Shown here: piece after piece, positions 1 to 6,837 of the stretch
Layout of the letters: each line of letters starts with the position of its first letter
How positions within the stretch are numbered: position 1 is the stretch's first letter
DNA from: a virus
Length of the DNA stretch: 38,829 nt
IMG/VR virus record: IMGVR_UViG_3300028883_000086
Span: 1 to 38,829 of that record
Strand: one strand, 5' to 3'
Program-made: the position numbers and the translations under genes
The notes under the pieces: model-generated
The model's input: the letters and a program-made list of their open reading frames with translations, nothing else
What the model was told of the DNA's origin: nothing
The model's database searches: none

Positions 1-118
1 GCGGACCTCTGCCGACGTTCTGACCATCACCACGGCCGACGTGCAAGGCACCAGCCTGGCAGACGCCCTGATGACGGACACCCCGGTGGAGATCCTGGTC
101 TACCCGGCTGACGAATAG
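1..118. repeat. Terminal block identical to 36947-37064
   Basis: The first 118 bases match 36947-37064 exactly and diverge at base 119. The block is the 3' end of the small fibre-like gene that is complete at 36609-37064. Together with the 1690-1816/38703-38829 repeat it shows that the contig wraps round a circular map and passes twice through one locus that carries two different inserts. It is not a terminal repeat in the usual sense, because the two ends of the window do not match each other. Confidence 0.95.
2..118 (+). CDS. 3' end of small fibre-like protein (partial second copy)
   Basis: These are the last 38 codons plus stop of the gene found complete at 36609-37064, cut off by the window start. 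The reading frame ends in VEILVYPADE and is identical to the other copy. It probably represents the same physical gene seen twice because the contig wraps. See the 36609 entry for domain remarks. Confidence 0.85.
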   Translation, partial: RTSADVLTITTADVQGTSLADALMTDTPVEILVYPADE

Positions 119-148
119 CGGGGGGCCACCCAGGCACCAGTAATAACC

Positions 149-184
149 AGCCTCCCCAGAGCAATCCGCTCAAGGGGAGGCTTT
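149..184 (+). terminator. Hairpin before fibre gene, cassette A
   Basis: AGCCTCCCC (149-157) pairs with GGGGAGGCT (174-182), followed by a short T run, so it is terminator-like. An equivalent hairpin sits at the same place in cassette B (37083-37114), with almost the same stem but a different loop. It lies 3' of the small fibre gene and 5' of the variable fibre gene, so it may be an intercistronic terminator or attenuator. It is also a conserved island where recombination between cassettes could start. Confidence 0.6.
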
Positions 185-205
185 CGCCAATAGGAGAGCA
201 GTATC

Positions 206-895
206 ATGAGCGACCTGACGAAACAAGAACTCATATCAGCGCCGGAGGCCATCGAGGTTCCCGCCCTGACCCCGCCAGAGGACAAGCGGGGGAACATCAT
301 ATCCGCCAGCGAGATCCAGGACCTCTACCAGGCCACGAACCAGCAGCTGGCCGCAGTGGTCGAAGCCGTGAACACCCAGGTGGCCTCGCTGATTTCCGCT
401 GCGAACACCCAGCTGCGGAACGTTATCGACGCCATCACCGGAGGGGCCGGATTCGACAACCAGCTGATGCAGATGACCGTTATGGAAATCACCGGAGGTG
501 CCGACGGGAGCCCCGAAAATACTGTGGTCGACTACATCGTTGACCAGATCGGGATTGAATCTGCGGTCAGTGGTTTAAGCTGGTCGGACGACGACGACGA
601 ACATCATTATTTGGAGCTGACCCAAGCCCTCTCCGATAAGCTCAGTCGGGTGTCAACGATGGGATGGGTGAACAACTCGGAGCCATCGGGACCACAACTG
701 CAAATGGCAGGGTCAGCGCTTCAAATGGTTTCGGGGGAGCAGGGGGCTCCCAGCCAAATTTCTATCGGCTACGAGGAGGTCGGATTGCTGACCCTGATCC
801 ATTTTCCTGCTGTCCATGACTGGATGGAAGCAAGCGGCGACAACGATGGGGTTGCCCCTCCCACTATGGCAATGTCTGCTCCAAGCCAGGAATAG
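206..895 (+). CDS. Tail-fibre / receptor-binding candidate, cassette A
   Basis: 229 aa, start preceded by AGGAGAGCAG. The first ~45 residues share a pattern with the cassette B protein at 37139 (GNIISA, EI, DLY), so the two are alternative proteins joined to the same attachment-like N-terminus. After it comes a helical stretch with repeated Q/A/N residues (about 46-80), an acidic patch SDDDDEHH near 125, and a C-terminus unrelated to cassette B. No enzyme motif is visible. Position downstream of connector and tail-tube candidates, plus the sharply variable C-terminal part, suggest a host-recognition or tail-decoration protein. This role is inferred; the family itself was not recognised. Confidence 0.6.
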   Translation: MSDLTKQELISAPEAIEVPALTPPEDKRGNIISASEIQDLYQATNQQLAAVVEAVNTQVASLISAANTQLRNVIDAITGGAGFDNQLMQMTVMEITGGADGSPENTVVDYIVDQIGIESAVSGLSWSDDDDEHHYLELTQALSDKLSRVSTMGWVNNSEPSGPQLQMAGSALQMVSGEQGAPSQISIGYEEVGLLTLIHFPAVHDWMEASGDNDGVAPPTMAMSAPSQE

Positions 896-904
896 GGCTT
901 TCCG

Positions 905-1681
905 ATGCGTCTGGCGGAGCTAGCAGAACGGGGAGCCATCCCTTCATTTCTTGAGATCGCTCTCCGGGGATCAGAACGGTGGCGTGTGGAGCGGATCAGT
1001 CGCCCATACCCTTACGTCTACCAGCTTCGCCAGTACGACCTATTCTACGCCAGAGACATCGAACCGCAGCAGGGGCCAACGAAATACCTACATTCGGCAA
1101 GGGTCATTAATCACGCCGCGAGAAAAACATCAAAAACCGTCGTATCGAAGGCATATGAGCGGGTATTTCAACGCCCGCTCCTCGTCTACTATGACAGGGA
1201 CCCAGACCCCGGCCTCGTGGTTTCCAAAAGCGAAAAACAGACCATCGGGGTGGCCAGGATCGAGGAGCCCACGTGGAGGGGCCGCTGCTACAATCGCATA
1301 GCGGGCAAGCTGAACGAGACCTACGGGGCATACATCATCGACGGCGAACTGGTCTACCTTTACAAATTCACAGCGCCAGAAGGGACGCCCGCAAAACTGA
1401 AATCGGTCATCGAGCGAACCTACTACACCCCAGAGGAAAGCCACCGGATGCTGGACCCGCACATGGACCAGATCCGGACCATGCTGGACCTCCTGTGGGT
1501 GGACCTTTGCCGCATCGACATGGGATTCGACCCGGACGGGACCCCCGTCATCTACGACGTCAACTCGTCACCCTTCGAGGAGAACCACAAGGACCCGATG
1601 TACCAGAAAACAGGGCTTCAGGAGTATGCCAGATCCGTGGTGGAGAAGGCCCTGGACGCAAGGATGGAGATGGCCAGATGA
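905..1681 (+). CDS. ATP-grasp-like enzyme, cassette A only
   Basis: 258 aa. The C-terminal half carries an ATP-grasp-like metal-binding pattern, with VDLCRIDMGFDPDG (about residues 199-212) followed by VIYDVNSSPF. The Asp and Asn of DVNSSP fit the Mg-ATP ligands of that superfamily, and upstream basic and beta-rich segments fit the nucleotide-binding lobe. ATP-grasp enzymes usually ligate a carboxylate to an amine or thiol. The substrate cannot be read here. The gene starts 9 bases after the fibre gene with a weak RBS, and its stop overlaps the next start (ATGA). Cassette B lacks it. Possible roles are modification of the fibre, the cell surface or a small peptide. Fold assignment is moderately sure, function unknown. 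Confidence 0.6.
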   Translation: MRLAELAERGAIPSFLEIALRGSERWRVERISRPYPYVYQLRQYDLFYARDIEPQQGPTKYLHSARVINHAARKTSKTVVSKAYERVFQRPLLVYYDRDPDPGLVVSKSEKQTIGVARIEEPTWRGRCYNRIAGKLNETYGAYIIDGELVYLYKFTAPEGTPAKLKSVIERTYYTPEESHRMLDPHMDQIRTMLDLLWVDLCRIDMGFDPDGTPVIYDVNSSPFEENHKDPMYQKTGLQEYARSVVEKALDARMEMAR

Positions 1682-1986
1682 AGGACCTCTACCCGCTCCA
1701 CATGCCGCCAGGTTTCCACCATTGGTACGTCGGGACGGCCATGAAGGCCCTGGCCTGGGTCCTGGTTTTCCTGGGGCATTTCTGGAGCGGGATAGCGCTG
1801 CACATTGCCGGCCAGGCCCTCCGGGACGATGACTTCTACCAGCACACCAGGCAGCTGGCAGATCCGGACTACCACAGCCCGCTGCACAAGCTCTACGGCC
1901 GGACCCTTTACAGGTGGGAGCCGATCAGGAAGCTGAATGAGGCAGCAGACGAAATCATAAAGGGATTCCAAGCATGGAAAAGCTGA
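1678..1986 (+). CDS. Small membrane protein, lysis-region candidate
   Basis: 102 aa. The ATG at 1678 overlaps the stop of the ATP-grasp gene (ATGA), so translation is probably coupled. A hydrophobic stretch at about residues 22-44 (ALAWVLVFLGHFWSGIALHI) looks like one membrane helix, followed by a charged soluble tail. It heads a run of three membrane-associated genes before an NlpC/P60 hydrolase. A holin or accessory lysis role is possible by context only. Cassette B joins this same gene through a GTG start at 38691, with the first few residues changed (LRLYPLHMPPG instead of KDLYPLHMPPG). Confidence 0.6.
   Translation: MKDLYPLHMPPGFHHWYVGTAMKALAWVLVFLGHFWSGIALHIAGQALRDDDFYQHTRQLADPDYHSPLHKLYGRTLYRWEPIRKLNEAADEIIKGFQAWKS
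1690..1816. repeat. Block identical to window end 38703-38829
   Basis: 127 bases match the last 127 bases of the window exactly. Upstream of 1690 the two versions diverge apart from a few scattered bases. This is the right-hand border of the alternative cassettes A and B. The match is cut off only by the end of the contig. Confidence 0.95.
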
Positions 1987-2357
1987 GACAGGCATTTGAT
2001 ATCCGCCTCGGCATTCAGATCGTCGTGATGGTTTTCGCCGCCGGCGTTGCCTGGGGAGCAGCAACCCTGGGCATCGAGGACAACAGCCGCCAGATCGCCA
2101 GCCTGGCCAGGGACGTGGACAGCCTGGCCATCATTACGCAACGGATGACGCCGGACGTCAAGGAGAACACCGCACACCGGAACGATGAGAACGTCCACAT
2201 GCCGCTCCAGGAGAAGCTGGAGATCTTTGTGGCCAAGCAGGTTTACGAGGAGAACAACCTGGCCCTGCAGCGCCAGCTTGCATCCATTGAAACCCAGATA
2301 ACTGAGCTACGCAGGGAGGTCCTGCGGGCCATCGGGAACAGACCAGAGGGAGGATGA
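1974..2357 (+). CDS. Membrane-anchored coiled-coil protein
   Basis: 127 aa, overlapping the previous gene by 13 bases. One N-terminal membrane helix (about residues 14-33, IQIVVMVFAAGVAWGAATL) is followed by a long heptad-like helical region with regular L/I/V spacing (DNSRQIASLARDVDSL and, later, LQRQLASIETQITELRREV). This one-helix-plus-coiled-coil layout is common for phage holin-like, spanin-like or tail-associated small proteins. Location just upstream of the NlpC/P60 gene favours the lysis module. No lipobox is seen, so it is not a typical o-spanin. Confidence 0.55.
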   Translation: MEKLRQAFDIRLGIQIVVMVFAAGVAWGAATLGIEDNSRQIASLARDVDSLAIITQRMTPDVKENTAHRNDENVHMPLQEKLEIFVAKQVYEENNLALQRQLASIETQITELRREVLRAIGNRPEGG

Positions 2358-2358
2358 G

Positions 2359-2727
2359 ATGAAACGAACAACCATGATCATGGCCTTGCTTTTGGCTTTC
2401 TCTATTGTCGGGATTGCCGTCGATGCCATTGGTGCCCCGGCCGAACCGGAGAGCCGGGACGTTGAGGTCCCTTATATCCTGGATGAGGTCCCCGGAGTCG
2501 GAGATTTGACCCAGGAGGAGGAGAATATCGTCCTCCATGACATTCTCGAACTCATTTCAATTTTGCCCTGGTTTCAAAAGGCCGTTTCCTGGTTGGTGAT
2601 CGCTCTCGCTGTTTTGGCCGTTTTAAACTATATCGCCCTTCTGACACCCGTCCCGTGGGATGATGCGATAATCGGGCCGCTCTACACCCTTGTTACCCGA
2701 CTTTATTTATTGATGAGGCGACGATGA
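2359..2727 (+). CDS. Signal-peptide membrane protein, holin candidate
   Basis: 122 aa, starting one base after the previous stop. The N-terminus (MKRTTMIMALLLAFSIVGIAVDAIGA) looks like a signal peptide with an Ala-X-Gly-Ala type end. An acidic middle (about 28-62) precedes a second hydrophobic segment at about 76-96 (SWLVIALAVLAVLNYIALL), and the tail is basic (LYLLMRRR). The two hydrophobic segments and position just before the hydrolase suggest a holin or hydrolase-export partner. Its codon use looks more AT-rich than the neighbouring tail genes, hinting at separate acquisition. Confidence 0.5.
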   Translation: MKRTTMIMALLLAFSIVGIAVDAIGAPAEPESRDVEVPYILDEVPGVGDLTQEEENIVLHDILELISILPWFQKAVSWLVIALAVLAVLNYIALLTPVPWDDAIIGPLYTLVTRLYLLMRRR

Positions 2728-3167
2728 TCAACATCGAATCGCTCCGAACCCTGGCTGTCCGGTATGCCTGGCAGTTTATAGGAACGCCATACGAATGGAG
2801 CGGGGACAATGCCCAGGGGGCCGACTGTTCCGGTTTCGTGGGAATGGTCCTCCGGGCCGCCGGTCTCATGCGTAACCGTGAGGATCTCAATTCAAAAGGT
2901 CTGCATGAGAGATTTATGGAAGGCTCAACGACTGAGACCCGACCGGGGAACCTTGTGTTTTATGGGGAACTTGACAGAGGCGGGATTTCCCATGTCGGAA
3001 TCTTCATTGAGGACGGAATTATCCTGGAGGCCGCCGGCGGCAATTCGAAAACAAAAACAAAAGCCGACGCCGACCGGGATAACGCATTTGTGAGAATGCG
3101 GCCATATACCTACAGGAAAGACCTGCTCGCAATCGTTGACCCATTCAAGGCCAGCAAGAAGCACTAG
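2724..3167 (+). CDS. NlpC/P60 peptidoglycan hydrolase (endolysin candidate)
   Basis: 147 aa, ATGA overlap with the upstream gene. The NlpC/P60 catalytic pattern is clear: GTPYEWSG, then ADCSGFV with the nucleophile Cys near residue 35, RPGNLVFYG, and SHVGIFI with the catalytic His near residue 89. The family cleaves peptide stems of peptidoglycan. No signal peptide is present, so a holin or other carrier would be needed. It may be the lysin, although NlpC/P60 domains also serve in tail tips for DNA entry. Placement between membrane-protein genes and a fibre gene leaves both options open, with lysis preferred. Confidence 0.85.
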   Translation: MINIESLRTLAVRYAWQFIGTPYEWSGDNAQGADCSGFVGMVLRAAGLMRNREDLNSKGLHERFMEGSTTETRPGNLVFYGELDRGGISHVGIFIEDGIILEAAGGNSKTKTKADADRDNAFVRMRPYTYRKDLLAIVDPFKASKKH

Positions 3168-3188
3168 GCCAAGCGGAGGCCGTCCAGG

Positions 3189-4046
3189 ATGATGTACCAA
3201 TGGGGAACTACGACATTGAGCATCCCCGACCAAGTCGAGGCAGATCCGGCTGGCCAGGCCGGGTACCTGGGCGGCCTTCGCCTCGAACAGATCCTGCGAA
3301 TCGTGCAGGAGAACTTCAGCGATATCGACCACGACCACGATGGCGACTACGCCGCTGCGGGGCACGACCACGATGGCGACTACCTCCGCACCGACGGGGA
3401 CGGTACCATCGAGGACGCCGGGGACAATACAATCCTACATCTGAAGCCGGGAAGCGGGAACAAGTACACCGCTTTGATGCTAGGTGAAGCAACTCAGAAC
3501 ACACAGTACATTATCGCCTACGGTCCATCTTATTCAACAGCGAACCCTACCTCGTCCTACCCGTACCGCCTGGCATTAAAAACAAACCACGCCGACGGAA
3601 CCGTCGCTATTCACACGGGAGTACAAGCTCTAGCAATCCTCGTAGACGCCTCACAAATCGCCATGTTCATGAACACCCCGACGGTGCAGGGGGAGGACAT
3701 CTACCATGAGGGAAACCTTACGATCAACGAGGTCCCTGCGGTGAACCAGATCAACCACCGGACCATGAAGATCGACATCAATGCAAGCACCGGGGCAAAC
3801 ATCGACATCCCAACGAATTGTGGCGGCCAGATCACCATCCTGGAGGATGGAGCGAATCATCAAGCATTCGGGCTATTCAACAATGAAGGCGGGACCCTGG
3901 ACTACCAGGAGCTACGGGACACGGGCGGCCACGTTTCAATGAGCGGCAATAGCATAAGGATCTACAACAACCACGGGGGAGTCGCCAGTTACTACGTCTA
4001 CATCGCAGGGCGCAACCTTTCAGGAATCACCGTGACGCCAGATTAA
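3189..4046 (+). CDS. Tail fibre-like protein with HDHDGDY repeats
   Basis: 285 aa. Two copies of a His/Asp-rich unit (DHDHDGDYAAAG, then HDHDGDYLRTDG, about residues 46-72) resemble the metal-binding HxH repeats of fibre shafts. The rest is beta-rich, with Asn/Gly/Thr-rich segments typical of fibre tips. The repeat is also visible in DNA as a 20-base direct repeat at 3331-3350 and 3364-3383. ATG 3192 is an equally possible start. It precedes the tail chaperone, so it is inserted in the tail operon. A role as fibre or receptor-binding protein is inferred. Confidence 0.6.
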   Translation: MMYQWGTTTLSIPDQVEADPAGQAGYLGGLRLEQILRIVQENFSDIDHDHDGDYAAAGHDHDGDYLRTDGDGTIEDAGDNTILHLKPGSGNKYTALMLGEATQNTQYIIAYGPSYSTANPTSSYPYRLALKTNHADGTVAIHTGVQALAILVDASQIAMFMNTPTVQGEDIYHEGNLTINEVPAVNQINHRTMKIDINASTGANIDIPTNCGGQITILEDGANHQAFGLFNNEGGTLDYQELRDTGGHVSMSGNSIRIYNNHGGVASYYVYIAGRNLSGITVTPD

Positions 4047-4057
4047 GGGAGGACGGC

Positions 4058-4528
4058 ATGAAGAAAATAGAGCGATACAAGATCGAGGGGCTCCACCCGG
4101 TCACCAAGAAGAAGGTGACCGTGAAGGCAACCCAGAAGGAGCTAACCCTGGGCCAGGACCTGGCCCTACTGGACCTCCTGGACGGATTCAGCCTGGAGGC
4201 GCTGATGCTAGAGGGGCGGAACGCCCTGCTGCGCTTCCTTTTCGACGGCGGGATCTTCGGCGAATTCATGGACATCATCATCCAGACTGAGAGCGGCGAA
4301 CGCCTCACAAGCCAGGTGGACCTGAACACCACCGGAAACAGCTTCATCGTCCCGGCGGTGGCGCATTTTTTCAGCTTAAACGGTCCAGCAATGAGGCCGT
4401 TAACAGGCTTTTTCCAGAAAAAAGACCTGCAGGAGGTGACGATGGAATTCTTCAGCAACTTGATCGTCTCTCTGCGGAAAACAGCCGCAATTCAGCAGAG
4501 CCGGGAGAGCGGGAAAGAGAGTCCATAG
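4058..4528 (+). CDS. Tail assembly chaperone (short form)
   Basis: 156 aa, directly upstream of the tape measure gene, where siphophages encode the G-type tail chaperone. The N-terminus is a small beta segment (IERYKIEGLHPVTKKKVTVKA) followed by helices. Inside the gene is a T TTT TTC heptamer in the correct frame (4366-4372), and a second frame (-1) stays open from there through 4650. This is the layout of lambda gpG and gpGT. The assignment rests on position, size and frameshift geometry. The sequence itself is not clearly recognised. Confidence 0.65.
   Translation: MKKIERYKIEGLHPVTKKKVTVKATQKELTLGQDLALLDLLDGFSLEALMLEGRNALLRFLFDGGIFGEFMDIIIQTESGERLTSQVDLNTTGNSFIVPAVAHFFSLNGPAMRPLTGFFQKKDLQEVTMEFFSNLIVSLRKTAAIQQSRESGKESP
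4366..4372 (+). promoter_or_regulatory. Candidate -1 ribosomal slippery site T TTT TTC
   Basis: Codons read CAT TTT TTC AGC, so the six T's plus C form a perfect X XXY YYZ heptamer in zero frame. A near-match C TTA AAC follows at 4375-4381. Slippage by -1 here would join 105 chaperone codons to 92 codons of the open -1 frame. Later runs (C TTT TTC at 4408-4414, GAAAAAAG at 4417-4424) are imperfect alternatives. Confidence 0.55.
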
Positions 4529-4650
4529 AGGACCTGCTCCATACGCTATCCGGCGGGGATCTGTGGAAAGCCCAAGAGATCGCCAAAAGGACAACCCTGA
4601 CAGAAGCAGCGAAATGGATTAAACAATGGGAACGCAGCAAGTCGGCATAG
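4366..4650 (+). CDS. -1 frame extension of tail chaperone (gpT-like part)
   Basis: In the -1 frame there is no stop from 4366 to TAG at 4648. The frame has no ATG, GTG or TTG between 4372 and 4650, so it could not begin independently with a usual start. After the short form ends, this frame reads ESIEDLLHTLSGGDLWKAQ and then a basic amphipathic helix ending KQWERSKSA, which looks protein-like, while the zero frame is closed. Fused at the slippery site, the product would be about 197 aa. It overlaps the tape measure start by 25 bases. By analogy the extension would recruit the tail tube or bind the tape measure. Confidence 0.6.
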   Translation, partial: FFQLKRSSNEAVNRLFPEKRPAGGDDGILQQLDRLSAENSRNSAEPGERERESIEDLLHTLSGGDLWKAQEIAKRTTLTEAAKWIKQWERSKSA

Positions 4651-6836
4651 AGATGTTTCTGGACGATGCCCGGTGGAAACGGGAATCGGGCCAATTTGAC
4701 AACCAGGTGAAGTCCTGGGCCGGCGGGCTTACAACCCAGATCAACCGGGTAACCCAGACAGGCCAGAGCCTATTCTTCATCATCAACGGATTCCAGGCCG
4801 GATTCAGGATTCTGGAAGCAGCGATGATGGGGCCGGTCAACGCCAGCAGCGACCTGGATGAGATTATAAACAAGTTTAACGTCGTCATGGGGCCGCATGC
4901 AGAAGCCGTCGAGGCATGGGCTGCCGCATACGGCGACGCTTCAATCGGGATCGGCCGCTCCAAGAGATCCCTGCTCGAAATGCTTTCCACCCTTCAGGAC
5001 ACATTCGTGCCATTGGGATACGCCAGGGGTGAAGCCGCCGAAATGAGCAAGACCCTGACGCAGCTAATCATCGACACCGCCAGCTTCAACAATAAGCTGG
5101 ATACGGAAGTCCTGGCGGATTTCCAGAGCGCCATCGTGGGCAATCATGAGACCGTAAGGAAATACGGGATCATCATCACAGAGGCCAGGCTGAAGCAGGA
5201 AGCCTACAGGGCCGGCATCATCGACACCAAGCGAGACCTGACTGCCCAGGAGAAGGTCCAGGCCCGGCTGAACCTTATCATGGATGGAACAAAGGATGCC
5301 CAGGGCGACGCCGCCAGGACAGCAAACAGCTACGCCAACGTTTCTAAGCGCCTGGACGCCATCACAGAGGACCTGGTGGGAACCCTGGGGCAAAGGTTCA
5401 TCCCAAAGGCTACCGGGGCCAAGCTGGCCATTATTGGCCTCTTCAAGTCGCTGCAGGACCTGATCGAGATCCCGGTCACAGAGCAGCTGGAGGCACAGCG
5501 CACGGAGATGGCCGACCTCTTCACCGTCGCAAAGGACCTGAACGCAACAGAGGAGATCCGCAAGGCAGCCCTGGATGAGATTAACACCAAGTACGGGGAC
5601 TACCTGCCGGCGCTGCTCACAGAGAAGACCAGCCTGCGGGACATCCGGAGAGCCCAAGAATCCGTGAACACAGCCCTCCTGGACCGCATCGCCATCGAGA
5701 TCCAGGGGGAGAAGATCCGGGCCAAGATGAAGGAGTACGACCAGCTGCTGGACAAGGAGGAGTCGTTAATCCACCAGGTAGCGGCTGCAGAGGCCAAGCT
5801 GACCCAGGAAAGGACGGATGCAGCGGAAGCGGCCAAACGGGTCAAGGACACAATTGAGAAGACAGATGGAGTGGACCCACGGGTGGCATCGGCCAACCAG
5901 GACCTCGCTGGATCGATGCAGGCCGTCGCTACCGGGGCGGACATGGCCGGCACGGGGATAATTGCTGCAGAGGCGAACCTGGCAAGCCTAAAGCAGCGCT
6001 TGGTGGACGTCCGCAAGGAACAATCTGGCCTGGTGGATGAGACAAAGGCCCTGAAGGATCGTCAGAAGGAACTAGCTGATGCTTTCGACCTGGGCCACGG
6101 CGGTGAAGGTGGGGGGAATGACCAGGAAGCCGCCAGGGAGGAGGCCGCACAAAAGGCCAGCGAAAACATCAAGCTCAACCGCCGCAAGGAAGCAGACTGG
6201 ATCACGAAGGAGAGCCAGCGGGCTGAGAAGGAGGAGGCCGCCAGGCTGGCCAAGATCGCAGAGCTTCGGCGCAAGGAGGCCAGAGAGACCGCACAGATTG
6301 AGATGGAGGAGCGGGAAAAGGTCCGGGATGCATACAGGCGGGACTTTGAGACCGCAGCGCAAGTGGCAATGCAGATCGGGGAGGCATTCTCTGGAGCCAT
6401 CAACGAGCATGGGATCAAGGGAGCCCTGAAACAGGCCCTGTACGTTTACCTGGATTACCTGCAGAAGCTGGTCCTGGCATCCCAGGTGGAGGCCGGGGTC
6501 CGGACCATGAGCGGCGATATGACGGCGCTTCTGAAGATCGCCGGGATAACAGCCGCCTTCCAGGTCGCAAAGGCCGCTATTCATGAATTCGCAGAAGGAG
6601 CAATCGTCACGGGTGGGACCGGCGGGGTGATAGCCCGGGTGGGAGAAGGCAAGCACGACGAACTGGTGGCTCCGCTGGACGGGCCAAAGTCGCCTTTTGG
6701 GCCAATGATCACAGCAATCGAGCGCCTGGAGAAGGCCGTCAGGGAAACACCTCCCACGCTGATCAACTCAAGGATCTCCGGCAAGGACCTCCTCCTGGTC
6801 ACAGAACGAGAGCAGCGGACAAGGATAGGCAACTAG
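4626..6836 (+). CDS. Tail tape measure protein
   Basis: 736 aa, short for the family, predicting a short tail. Hydrophobic helical segments in the first 250 residues (FFIINGFQAGFRILEAAMMG) are followed by a long charged coiled coil (about 290-590, rich in K/E/A/R). The C-terminus carries the pattern seen in many tape measures: FAEGAIVTGGTGGVIARVGEGKHDELVAPL (about 658-687), split here by family-typical glycine-rich turns. It sets tail length and may assist DNA entry. ATG 4653 is an in-frame alternative start. Upstream is the frameshifting chaperone and downstream are tail-tip genes. Confidence 0.85.
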   Translation: MGTQQVGIEMFLDDARWKRESGQFDNQVKSWAGGLTTQINRVTQTGQSLFFIINGFQAGFRILEAAMMGPVNASSDLDEIINKFNVVMGPHAEAVEAWAAAYGDASIGIGRSKRSLLEMLSTLQDTFVPLGYARGEAAEMSKTLTQLIIDTASFNNKLDTEVLADFQSAIVGNHETVRKYGIIITEARLKQEAYRAGIIDTKRDLTAQEKVQARLNLIMDGTKDAQGDAARTANSYANVSKRLDAITEDLVGTLGQRFIPKATGAKLAIIGLFKSLQDLIEIPVTEQLEAQRTEMADLFTVAKDLNATEEIRKAALDEINTKYGDYLPALLTEKTSLRDIRRAQESVNTALLDRIAIEIQGEKIRAKMKEYDQLLDKEESLIHQVAAAEAKLTQERTDAAEAAKRVKDTIEKTDGVDPRVASANQDLAGSMQAVATGADMAGTGIIAAEANLASLKQRLVDVRKEQSGLVDETKALKDRQKELADAFDLGHGGEGGGNDQEAAREEAAQKASENIKLNRRKEADWITKESQRAEKEEAARLAKIAELRRKEARETAQIEMEEREKVRDAYRRDFETAAQVAMQIGEAFSGAINEHGIKGALKQALYVYLDYLQKLVLASQVEAGVRTMSGDMTALLKIAGITAAFQVAKAAIHEFAEGAIVTGGTGGVIARVGEGKHDELVAPLDGPKSPFGPMITAIERLEKAVRETPPTLINSRISGKDLLLVTEREQRTRIGN

Positions 6837-6837
6837 G

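Noticed and set aside
1273-1986. 237-aa ORF overlapping the ATP-grasp gene
   Set aside because: Only its 3' part (from 1678) is the real gene; the 5' part is a shadow in another frame.
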